Assembly: GCA_030584085.1 (NCBI GenBank)
Contig: CP129490.1
Coordinates: 1,397,511 to 1,461,510, forward strand
DNA: 64,000 nucleotides
Direction: 5' to 3'
Source: Melioribacteraceae bacterium
Lineage (GTDB): Bacteria; Bacteroidota; Ignavibacteria; Ignavibacteriales; Melioribacteraceae
Part shown: piece after piece, positions 1 through 7,024 of the stretch
Layout of the letters: each line of letters begins with the position of its first letter
How positions within the stretch are numbered: the first letter of the stretch is position 1
Translations under genes and position numbers: made by a program
The notes under the pieces: model-generated
What the model was told of the DNA's origin: nothing
Seen by the model: the letters and a program-made list of their open reading frames with translations, nothing else
Database searches by the model: none

Positions 1-205
1 TAGTTGGTATTTTACCTTGACTCAATACTTTATCATTAACAATTAATCCGGGAGTAATAAAAATTCCTAAATCAGCAAAATCATTTACATCTGTTACTTT
101 TATAATGTTTGCATCGAGTCCACTTTCAGATACAACTTCTTTGCAAAGTGTTTCTAACTTTAGGCAATTAGCACAACCGCTTCCTACTACTTTGATTTCT
201 AACAT
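1..205 (-). CDS. Small thioredoxin-like disulfide protein (partial, runs off left edge)
   Basis: The reverse strand reads MLEIKVVGSGCANCLKLE from an ATG at 205 and stays open for 68 codons to the window edge. The CxxC motif (CANC, residues 11-14) directly after the first beta strand and a later TPGLIVN segment match the small thioredoxin-like family (redox-active disulfide protein 2). This family is commonly encoded beside ArsP/YraQ-type permeases and an ArsR regulator, which is the arrangement here. It probably acts as a cytoplasmic thiol partner of the permease system; that role is inferred. The C-terminus is missing because the window ends. An 80-bp gap containing a CTCTGTG-type repeat separates it from the permease gene. 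Confidence 0.85.
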   Translation of the reverse strand, partial: MLEIKVVGSGCANCLKLETLCKEVVSESGLDANIIKVTDVNDFADLGIFITPGLIVNDKVLSQGKIPT

Positions 206-238
206 TTTATTTCTCCATCAAAAATTTTATCAGATAAT

Positions 239-280
239 TTCTCTGTGGTACTCTGTGCTTTCTCCGTGGTTCTCTGTGTA
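239..280. repeat. CTCTGTG/CTCCGTGG low-complexity dispersed repeat
   Basis: The 80 bp between the permease stop and the thioredoxin-like start contain tandem variants of the words CTCTGTGGTA, CTCTGTGCTT, CTCCGTGGTT and CTCTGTGTA. Similar TTTGTG/CTTCGTG words recur near 26.85, 29.06 and 29.31 kb, so this looks like a dispersed intergenic repeat, not a regulator. I see no hairpin strong enough to call a terminator. Confidence 0.6.
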
Positions 281-285
281 GTGTA

Positions 286-1587
286 TTAAAATAAACTCCC
301 GTAAATCATTCCAACAATTGTTGACATAACTACCACAAGTGATACAAACACCGCTGTTTTTTGCGTACCTATAACACTTCTAATAACAATCATATTCGGT
401 AACGATAATGCCGGTCCAGCTAATAGTAGAGCAAGAGCCGGACCTTTACCCATTCCGCTGTTAATCAATCCTTGCAAAATCGGTATCTCCGTTAATGTGG
501 CGAAATACATAAACGCCCCAACTATTGATGCAAAGAAATTTGAGAATAATGAATTTCCGCCGACTAAATTTGCGATCCATTCATTCGGAATAATTCCGTT
601 GCCGTTTTCAGGCGAACCGAGCAAGAATCCTGCAACCAAAACTCCAGCTCCAAGAAGCGGCATAATTTGTTTTGTAAATCCCCAAGTTTCGCCCAGCCAT
701 TCGTTTGGTTCTCCTTTGCTGAATGTAAGAATTAATGTTAAGATCACAACAGCAACTGTGAATGGAATTAAAGGCTGACTGCTCCAAATAATTGCTGTTA
801 TCAAAACGACAACAGAACCAATAACTACATATAATTTGTTGAGTTTTAGAATGAATGCAAGTGAAAGAGAGAAGAGAATTCCGAATATTCCAACAAAGAT
901 CCATTTATAATCGAACATGAAATACCAGAAACCCTCGGTTGTATCCGGTTTCCCCCAGTTAGCTAAAACTAAAATTGCAACAAGCACAAAAAAATGAAAT
1001 GCTGTTTGCCAAATCGGTCTGATCTCTTCCGGTTCCGGTAAAGCTAATTGTGCTGCTGCTCGTTCTTTTTCTTCTTTGCGATATATGAAACTCATTATAA
1101 GTCCTATCACAATGCTAAAGGTAACTGCACCAATAACTCTCGCAATTCCAAGTTCGAGTCCGAGAATTCTGGCAGTTAAAATTATCGCAAGTATATTAAT
1201 TGCCGGTCCTGAATATAAAAATGCAATAGCCGGTCCTAAGCCTGCTCCTCTTTTATGAATTCCGGAGAAGAGGGGAAGTACGGTGCAAGAACACACGGCC
1301 AAAATTGTACCCGACACAGAGGCAACCAAATAAGCGACCCACTTCTTTGTTTTCCCGCCGAGAAATTTTATCACCGCATTTTGACTAACAAATACTGCAA
1401 TTACACCTGCAATGAAAAACGCCGGGATCAAACAGAGTAAAACGTGCTCTTGAGCGTACCATTTAGCCAGATCAAAAGCAGCTATTATTGCAGCGGAAAA
1501 TGATTCGTCTTCTATCGGCATAAAGTATGCAAATAAGAAAAATCCGAGTATCCATAAAAACGATTTGTATTGTTCTTTCCAGTTCAT
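286..1587 (-). CDS. ArsP/YraQ-type permease (DUF318 family)
   Basis: 433-aa polytopic inner-membrane protein with about ten hydrophobic segments. The signature CSCTVLPLFSGIHKRGAGLG near residues 98-117 and the later FATLTEIPI and LLAGPALSLPN segments in the second half are typical of the two-repeat permease family PF03773, which includes the organoarsenical exporter ArsP. The conserved cysteine pair of CSC is present. The gene follows the ArsR-type repressor by 58 bp, and a TTCG-N8-CGAA element lies in that gap, so metalloid-inducible control is likely. The actual substrate (organoarsenical, arsenite or another thiol-reactive species) cannot be read from sequence. Confidence 0.85.
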   Translation of the reverse strand: MNWKEQYKSFLWILGFFLFAYFMPIEDESFSAAIIAAFDLAKWYAQEHVLLCLIPAFFIAGVIAVFVSQNAVIKFLGGKTKKWVAYLVASVSGTILAVCSCTVLPLFSGIHKRGAGLGPAIAFLYSGPAINILAIILTARILGLELGIARVIGAVTFSIVIGLIMSFIYRKEEKERAAAQLALPEPEEIRPIWQTAFHFFVLVAILVLANWGKPDTTEGFWYFMFDYKWIFVGIFGILFSLSLAFILKLNKLYVVIGSVVVLITAIIWSSQPLIPFTVAVVILTLILTFSKGEPNEWLGETWGFTKQIMPLLGAGVLVAGFLLGSPENGNGIIPNEWIANLVGGNSLFSNFFASIVGAFMYFATLTEIPILQGLINSGMGKGPALALLLAGPALSLPNMIVIRSVIGTQKTAVFVSLVVVMSTIVGMIYGSLF

Positions 1588-1611
1588 AATAAAAAGACCT
1601 TACATCTATAT

Positions 1612-1627
1612 TTCGCCAAATGACGAA
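1612..1627. promoter_or_regulatory. Putative ArsR operator upstream of permease
   Basis: TTCGCCAAATGACGAA lies 25 bp upstream of the permease start. It shares the TTCG-N8-CGAA frame and an AT-rich centre with the perfect palindrome ahead of arsR. This suggests that the same repressor controls both genes from separate sites. Confidence 0.5.
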
Positions 1628-1645
1628 TTATTAATCAAAAAAATT

Positions 1646-1993
1646 TTAATTTCCACATACTTCGTATCTATCTACTGTTTTTACCATTTCCAGATCTTTA
1701 ATAATAGTTTTGCTATCTGAGATCCAAAAGTCCAAAGAAGATAAAATCGCAGAAACACGCTGATCCGATGGAGTAGGATTAATTTGAAAGTTTACCCATT
1801 TACCATCTTTTTGTTCAATAATAAATCCACTGTCTCTAAGAATACTTAAATGCTTGGATACGGTTGATGTAGCTAAATTTAACACACTTTTTATTTCGCA
1901 GACACAGAGATGTTTTGTCTGAAGCATCTTAAGAATTCTCAATCGATTGGGGTCAGATAGAACTTTAAATATTTTTGATTTTTCTCTTAACAT
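1646..1993 (-). CDS. ArsR/SmtB-family metalloregulatory repressor
   Basis: 115-aa winged-helix protein. Residues 10-25 (LSDPNRLRILKML) are the family signature. HLCVCEI (residues 28-34) matches the ELCVCDL As(III)-sensing motif on helix alpha3, and ATSTVSKHLSILRDSGFI is the recognition helix and wing. An extra cysteine lies at the C-terminus (VCGN). The family derepresses when As(III) or Sb(III) binds the CxC thiolates. It is the first gene of the unit and has its own perfect palindrome 13 bp upstream of the start, so autoregulation is expected. Confidence 0.92.
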   Translation of the reverse strand: MLREKSKIFKVLSDPNRLRILKMLQTKHLCVCEIKSVLNLATSTVSKHLSILRDSGFIIEQKDGKWVNFQINPTPSDQRVSAILSSLDFWISDSKTIIKDLEMVKTVDRYEVCGN

Positions 1994-2005
1994 TGATGAA
2001 ACTCA

Positions 2006-2023
2006 TTTCGTTATATAACGAAA
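2006..2023. promoter_or_regulatory. 18-bp perfect palindrome, probable ArsR operator
   Basis: TTTCGTTATATAACGAAA is a perfect 18-bp palindrome just upstream of the arsR start codon. ArsR-family operators are typically imperfect 12-2-12 or similar inverted repeats in this position. Its outer half-sites match the second element at 1612-1627. Confidence 0.7.
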
Positions 2024-2094
2024 CATATGATTTTGGTAAATGAGAATCAAATTATGGATAGTTAATTTATGTTAGAAGTGTAGTTGATAAAAAA

Positions 2095-2132
2095 ACCGCT
2101 AACACATAATTGTTCTCTTATGAATTAGCGGT
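2095..2132 (-). terminator. Rho-independent terminator after the transglutaminase-like gene
   Basis: ACCGCTAA (2095-2102) pairs with TTAGCGGT (2125-2132). On the minus strand the stem is followed by a T-tract (TTTTTTT), so it terminates the gene ending at 2157. Confidence 0.75.
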
Positions 2133-2156
2133 ATAAAATGTTATAGAATAGCTGAT

Positions 2157-3266
2157 TTAGTTTGGTGAATCATAAATATCCAATAGTGAGTTTGTGTATA
2201 ATGCATATTCTATTGGGTGTTTAATTTGAAATACTTTTGGTTCTGTACCTCCGACCGGTACTAAAATTATTCTACTTTTATCATTGATTAGTAATCGCTC
2301 AAAACCGATTCCTTCTCTATTATCGAATCCAACATTAAAAAAATATAAATAGGGGTAAACCCAAGTAACATAATTCCTTTTTGATACTTCGGATAAACTT
2401 TTAATCTCAAGTTTATTATAATTATTTGCAATTGCCTTTTGAAATTCGACTCCGTTTAAGGGTATGCCATTTAAAACCGGCATCACATTCCATTGACCGT
2501 CGATAAATACCCATTTTTGTAAATCGTTTAAGAAAACTTCCGTAACCACATGACCGGCGCCGTATTGTCTGGTCTCTACATCTTCTGTCATTAATGATAA
2601 TACTCGTGCTTTTAATCCGATTGCATTCAGACAAGCCGATGCGACAATACCGTACTCAACACATCTAAAATTTTTGCCTTCTTTTGCTTCTTCCAAAATA
2701 GAAATTGCATCATTCTTTGAAGGTTCGTTATTACCATCGTGCTTCCATCTATTATGAACCCAGTTTAAAATTTTAAGAACTCGTTCCGTATCGCTATCAT
2801 CTTCTTGAACAACCTGATCAAGTTGATATTGATTACGCAATTTCGTTAGGTATTGATTGTCATTATTTTCTTCATATAAGAATTTGACTTCATCATTTCT
2901 CGTATCGGCACTATATTTGGCTTCTTCATAATTTGGTAAAATACCGCATATTATCGTAAATGCTTTTGCAGTGTCGAGCATTACATAGAAAGAATGATTG
3001 TCACCGGGTCTAACATCAAAACTTATGCTGTCCAAATCAGTATAGAAAACAAATTTTTCTACATCGTTAAAACATGTGACAAACATTGTGTCGAATTCTA
3101 CATGTGGTGAAATTCTCCAAGCGCCTTTTACCAAATCTTCTGAAATCTTATAATCAACCATTTCCGAAGTCGCTTGAATTACCGGATAATCTGTCATTTT
3201 TGGTTGTGTAAAAGAAAAACTAAAGTTCAATAGCAAAATAAAACTAAGCAGCAGATGCTTCATCAT
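2157..3266 (-). CDS. Secreted transglutaminase-like protein
   Basis: 369-aa protein with an N-terminal signal peptide (about residues 1-20). The C-terminal half carries a papain-like transglutaminase core: Cys202 in FRCVEYG, His239 in GAGHVVTEV and Asp256 in WVFIDGQWN form the expected Cys-His-Asp triad with normal spacing. Bacterial members act as proteases, peptidases or crosslinkers; nothing here fixes the substrate. It is monocistronic: a terminator follows and a 300-bp gap precedes it. Export to the periplasm or cell surface is inferred from the signal peptide. Confidence 0.75.
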   Translation of the reverse strand: MMKHLLLSFILLLNFSFSFTQPKMTDYPVIQATSEMVDYKISEDLVKGAWRISPHVEFDTMFVTCFNDVEKFVFYTDLDSISFDVRPGDNHSFYVMLDTAKAFTIICGILPNYEEAKYSADTRNDEVKFLYEENNDNQYLTKLRNQYQLDQVVQEDDSDTERVLKILNWVHNRWKHDGNNEPSKNDAISILEEAKEGKNFRCVEYGIVASACLNAIGLKARVLSLMTEDVETRQYGAGHVVTEVFLNDLQKWVFIDGQWNVMPVLNGIPLNGVEFQKAIANNYNKLEIKSLSEVSKRNYVTWVYPYLYFFNVGFDNREGIGFERLLINDKSRIILVPVGGTEPKVFQIKHPIEYALYTNSLLDIYDSPN

Positions 3267-3271
3267 TCCTC

Positions 3272-3575
3272 CTTATTTAACGAAAGATATAATTAATAAG
3301 TTAGACTCGCCTCAATGGTAAAAGTTGTAAGCAAATAATTCATAATTGTTTCTATTGATGATGAAGTTTGTGAATGATCGGATCGTGTATAATTACATTT
3401 TATAATTGGCAGAATTCAATCAGACATGAAAAGTCAGTTGAGTAGGTTTGGGATTTAGTTTTGTTTACCAATTGATCGGACTCTCTTACTGCACGGCGAT
3501 ACTCTCACTCCGCAATTAATATTTTCTTTTTATCTCGAATTCGGTAGAGTATTTTTATAAAAAAATTTTGCCTAA
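3272..3575. other. Intergenic stretch without a recognisable gene
   Basis: About 310 bp of AT-rich sequence. It contains GTTAGAC near 3300 and GCCTAAC near 3571, which resemble integron core sites, but their relative order is wrong for an attC. No ORF, hairpin terminator or RNA gene could be supported. Confidence 0.5.
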
Positions 3576-3582
3576 CAATAGT

Positions 3583-4134
3583 CTAGCCTGCATTATCATA
3601 AGCTTTTTTCATCCATGCAATAATTTCTTTATCAATCTCTGATATATCAGCAATATTTATCTTATGTGAACACATTGAATTTGGCTTTTCGGTGACAAGC
3701 TTACCTTTTGCTTCTTCTCCTTTTAGATTAATACCAATTTCAAATCGTGTTTTAGTTGCCGGATTTAATATTGCAAATTGTTTTTTTCTTCTAAGACTTA
3801 CGTAAGCATTTTTTGGCGCTATTTCAACGTCTTTTCCGAATTTTTGAATTTCGGAAATCAATTTATCATAAATGGGTTTGAGGTGTTCCTTGCCTTGGTA
3901 TTGCTTCGTGATCAAGTCGCTTGTATTTTCGGCAGAACCGGCATCTGATCCACGTGTTTTGTGTGCAACAAGATTTGCAAACCCGTGGGTAAGTCCGTGT
4001 TTTTCTTTCAGAAACTTTAACATATCGCCGTGCTTGACGAAGTTTTCCTTCTTAACAATTTCAACCCACTGTTCTAAAGTCTTGCCGGTATTCTTATGCA
4101 GATTTTCTATCATTGTTAATGTAGCTTTATCCAT
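3583..4134 (-). CDS. DUF4287/DUF5655 domain protein
   Basis: About 183 aa. The N-terminus (MIENLHKNTGKTLEQWVEI ... HGLTHGFANLVAH) matches the DUF4287 helical domain and the C-terminal half (LRRKKQFAILNPATKTR) matches DUF5655, a combination common in small cytosolic bacterial proteins of unknown function. An upstream in-frame GTG exists at 4143, but the ATG at 4134 is preferred because AAGG lies 8-10 bp upstream. It lies just outside the displaced tRNA-Ser fragment, so it is likely resident chromosome and not island cargo. Confidence 0.8.
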   Translation of the reverse strand: MDKATLTMIENLHKNTGKTLEQWVEIVKKENFVKHGDMLKFLKEKHGLTHGFANLVAHKTRGSDAGSAENTSDLITKQYQGKEHLKPIYDKLISEIQKFGKDVEIAPKNAYVSLRRKKQFAILNPATKTRFEIGINLKGEEAKGKLVTEKPNSMCSHKINIADISEIDKEIIAWMKKAYDNAG

Positions 4135-4254
4135 GGAGTTCACCTTTTTTTATGTTTGAATTATGAATGATAGTTCTCTTTCTTCTGTAATTAAAGTCAG
4201 TAAAGTAGGTAAAACCTAATTACAAACACACACTGCCAACCAAATATAAAAAAA

Positions 4255-4302
4255 GGGAAGCCAAAATATGACTTCCCTTTAAGAGCGGAGAGGGAGGGAT
4301 TC
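4255..4302 (-). repeat. Displaced 3' end of tRNA-Ser plus terminator (att-like copy)
   Basis: Bases 4266-4302 are identical over 37 bp to 21030-21066, covering the last 17 bases of the tRNA-Ser(GCT) gene and its downstream flank. The terminator hairpin (GGGAAG ... CTTCCC) is also copied with small changes. Homology ends abruptly after GGATTC. This is the expected footprint of site-specific integration at a tRNA 3' end. Confidence 0.85.
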
Positions 4303-4462
4303 CGAAAATTTAAAGCATTTCTTTTGATTTCCCTTCATTTTGTAATAATTCAATAACTTTTTGTCTTTCTTTTGTCATAACCTATCAAAAATATTATCTC
4401 CACTAAATAATCATTTATCACTATCTTCTGTAAAAGTGGTAACTATTAATGAGGAGGTAATA

Positions 4463-5602
4463 ATGAAACGGATTAAACTTAACCGAGAAAAGCTATATGA
4501 GCAAGTATGGTCCAAACCAATGATTAAACTTGCCAAGAAGTATGGTATCTCTGATGTTGGATTAGGTAAAATTTGCAAGAAGATGAATATTCCAAAACCT
4601 TATCCCGGTTATTGGGCTAAGATCGAGTTTGGGAAAAGTGTTGAAAAGTTAAAACTACCTAAGCCGGATGAAAATACTATTACTGAGTATGAGATTACTG
4701 TAAGTGAAGAGGAACACATACCTATCCCGGATACTCTTGAAAAAGAAATAGCATCTAACAAACTAAATTCAATAAGAGTAAAGAAGAGTCTTCATAATCC
4801 TCATCCTTTAGTCAAAGATGCTCAAACAAAATTGGCTGATAAGAGTACAAATTATCAAGGTATATTCTCGACAGAATATAACGATATTATTGATATACGT
4901 GTAACGAAGAACACTTTAAATCGTGCACTCAGAATTATGGATACAATTTTAAAAGAAGCTGAGGATCAAGGATGGACTATCAAGGATCCGGGTTATGATA
5001 AGACCGGATTTATAATTAATGGAAGTGAGGTTGATTTCCTTCTCAGAGAAAAACAAAAAACGGAGAGGGTAAAATCAAACTCAGATTGGAGAGGCTATGA
5101 GAAAAATTACATACCAACCGGAGTTTTAAGTTTAGAGATTAAGTCTTGGTCTGAAGGTACAGGAGTGAAACTGAATTTTAAGGATAAAAATAATATTCAA
5201 CTTCTAGAGCAGATCAATGATTTTTTTGCCAGTCTAACCAAACTTGCTTTTATCAGAAGACAGCGACAAATCCAGCATGAAAATAGAGAAAAGATAAAGC
5301 AACTAAAAATAGAAATTCTTCAAAGGAAGATAAATCGAATCACCAATGAAGAGAAGAAAATTAATGATTTTCAGAATATGGTTTTAGAATGGAATAAATG
5401 TCAAAATCTTAGAAATTTTATCAAAGCGGTTGAAAATAAATATGCTGATAGGAAAGATGCGAGATTCCAAAACATGTCAATTAATGAGTGGGTAAAATGG
5501 GCAAATAGAATTGCTGATTGGAAGGATCCTCTAAAAGAAGGTATTCATCTTAATATTGAAGAGAAAGGCAAATTCATCCGAAGACTGAATCTTATTTACT
5601 AA
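4463..5602 (+). CDS. HTH-containing protein of unknown function at the island edge
   Basis: 379 aa from the ATG at 4463, chosen because GAGGAGG lies 6 bp upstream; a longer reading frame from 4361 lacks a ribosome site. The N-terminus (LYEQVWSKPMIKLAKKYGIS ... GLGKICKKMNIPKPYPGYW) is a conserved helix-turn-helix-like module that I remember from uncharacterised proteins of genomic islands. The C-terminal third is highly charged and probably coiled coil (residues about 265-330). There is no tyrosine- or serine-recombinase motif. It is the first gene inside the left tRNA-Ser repeat. Function unknown. Confidence 0.7.
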   Translation: MKRIKLNREKLYEQVWSKPMIKLAKKYGISDVGLGKICKKMNIPKPYPGYWAKIEFGKSVEKLKLPKPDENTITEYEITVSEEEHIPIPDTLEKEIASNKLNSIRVKKSLHNPHPLVKDAQTKLADKSTNYQGIFSTEYNDIIDIRVTKNTLNRALRIMDTILKEAEDQGWTIKDPGYDKTGFIINGSEVDFLLREKQKTERVKSNSDWRGYEKNYIPTGVLSLEIKSWSEGTGVKLNFKDKNNIQLLEQINDFFASLTKLAFIRRQRQIQHENREKIKQLKIEILQRKINRITNEEKKINDFQNMVLEWNKCQNLRNFIKAVENKYADRKDARFQNMSINEWVKWANRIADWKDPLKEGIHLNIEEKGKFIRRLNLIY

Positions 5603-5672
5603 TATAAGTGCAGATTCTAAAATTTTATATCAATTACTCTTTATCATCTTATGTTCATAGAGCTGTCAAAAC

Positions 5673-7019
5673 TTAGAGTAAGTCTGACAGCTCTTTAAGT
5701 GTAATTGGTTTACCGAGTATAATTCTTTGTTGATCCAATAAAAACATAGTCGGTGTAGCATAAATAAAATAATCTTGTGCCGCTTTACTTTCCCAGCCGT
5801 TAAGATCGGAAAGATCAATCCACTCAAAGGAATTATCTCTGAGATAATTTATCCAATCATCTCTGTTCTCATCTAAGGAAATTGCAACTACTTCAAAGTC
5901 CTTTCTTTGTTTATAGACTTTATGTATCTCCGGCAGCATATCTTGGCAATGAGGGCACCAGGTTGCGTAGAAAAGGAGCAGCACCTTTTCCTTCTCAATC
6001 TTACTGAGGTCAATCATATTCCCGGAAGTATCTTGTAGAATAATATTCGGTGCAGTAGCTCCAACCTTTAACAGATTGCTTTGGTTGATTCTATTCTCAA
6101 TTGAGTTTTCAGTCAGCTCATCTAAGCAGAGATCATCTTTGACAACATAATTCTCCACAATGTAGTCGACAACGTTGTCGAATCCGAACTGCTTAAAACC
6201 GTCAACTAAATAGTCCGCTATATGTTCATATACTAGAATGTTAACGCTTGCTCTAGTTAATAATGTATCAACCGCATTTTGAAATTCTTTCTCCAATAAC
6301 CCTTTTGGTAATTGCGGATTTTGGTAGTACATAAGATATTCGATGGACTTATTCGTAAAGCAATCAGAATAAATGAGTTCGGCATCACCAAAATCAACTT
6401 TATCCAATGTGTGTGATTTTAGAAAAGAGATCTGTTCCTCAATCGGTAAAGTAAAATTTACAATCGGAAGCTGTGAAGATCGAACATATCTTGAAATTAA
6501 AGAAGAGGAATCCATACTTACAACACTATCAATAAATGCTATGTATTCTTTTTGAATTTGACTTGCCTTGTTTAATGTAGTTTGGTAGTATTCATCATTT
6601 TTAGGATAGCGGGCAAGGATAAGCCGCAGAAGTTCTATCTTGATTTTGTAATCTCTATTTAAGTTAACAAAGTCATAATATATTTCATTGCTTTCTGATT
6701 TTACAACTTCGATAGTTTCATCAATACTCTCTGCATCCGCTTTCAGCACAACATCATTACCAGTATAAAGAAAGGTTATAGGACTCTTGCCATAGATCTT
6801 AATTTGATAAAACCCCATGGAGAGATTTTTACTATTATAAATAAATCTACCAATTTTATCGGAAAACAATGAATCAACAAAAGTAACTTTTTCACCTTGT
6901 AGCAATAATAAGATTGCTGTGTTTTCCTTTGTATTCTCTATTGTAATATTTATTTCCTCGCCCCAGCTTACAATAGACAATCTACAAAAGATGAGAATTA
7001 TGATGCTGTATTTTAGCAT
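5673..7019 (-). CDS. TlpA-like thioredoxin-fold lipid/periplasmic protein
   Basis: 448 aa with an N-terminal signal/anchor segment (LKYSIIILIFCRLSIVSWG), a DUF4369-like beta domain with long helical middle, and a C-terminal TlpA/AhpC-TSA thioredoxin domain. The active site is WCPHC (cysteines 355 and 358) and the cis-proline is in ATPTMF. Such proteins reduce or isomerise disulfides in the periplasm of Bacteroidetes. Start: the ATG at 7019 has AAGGA nine bases upstream; a start at 7040 would overlap the upstream gene by 16 bp. It follows the large secreted protein almost directly, so the two are probably cotranscribed. Confidence 0.85.
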   Translation of the reverse strand: MLKYSIIILIFCRLSIVSWGEEINITIENTKENTAILLLLQGEKVTFVDSLFSDKIGRFIYNSKNLSMGFYQIKIYGKSPITFLYTGNDVVLKADAESIDETIEVVKSESNEIYYDFVNLNRDYKIKIELLRLILARYPKNDEYYQTTLNKASQIQKEYIAFIDSVVSMDSSSLISRYVRSSQLPIVNFTLPIEEQISFLKSHTLDKVDFGDAELIYSDCFTNKSIEYLMYYQNPQLPKGLLEKEFQNAVDTLLTRASVNILVYEHIADYLVDGFKQFGFDNVVDYIVENYVVKDDLCLDELTENSIENRINQSNLLKVGATAPNIILQDTSGNMIDLSKIEKEKVLLLFYATWCPHCQDMLPEIHKVYKQRKDFEVVAISLDENRDDWINYLRDNSFEWIDLSDLNGWESKAAQDYFIYATPTMFLLDQQRIILGKPITLKELSDLL

Positions 7020-7024
7020 ATATT

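Noticed and set aside
3300-3577. GTTAGAC near 3300 and GCCTAAC near 3571 as an integron attC site
   Set aside because: The order is GTTRRRY then RYYYAAC, the reverse of an attC, and the interval has no symmetric folding that I could find.
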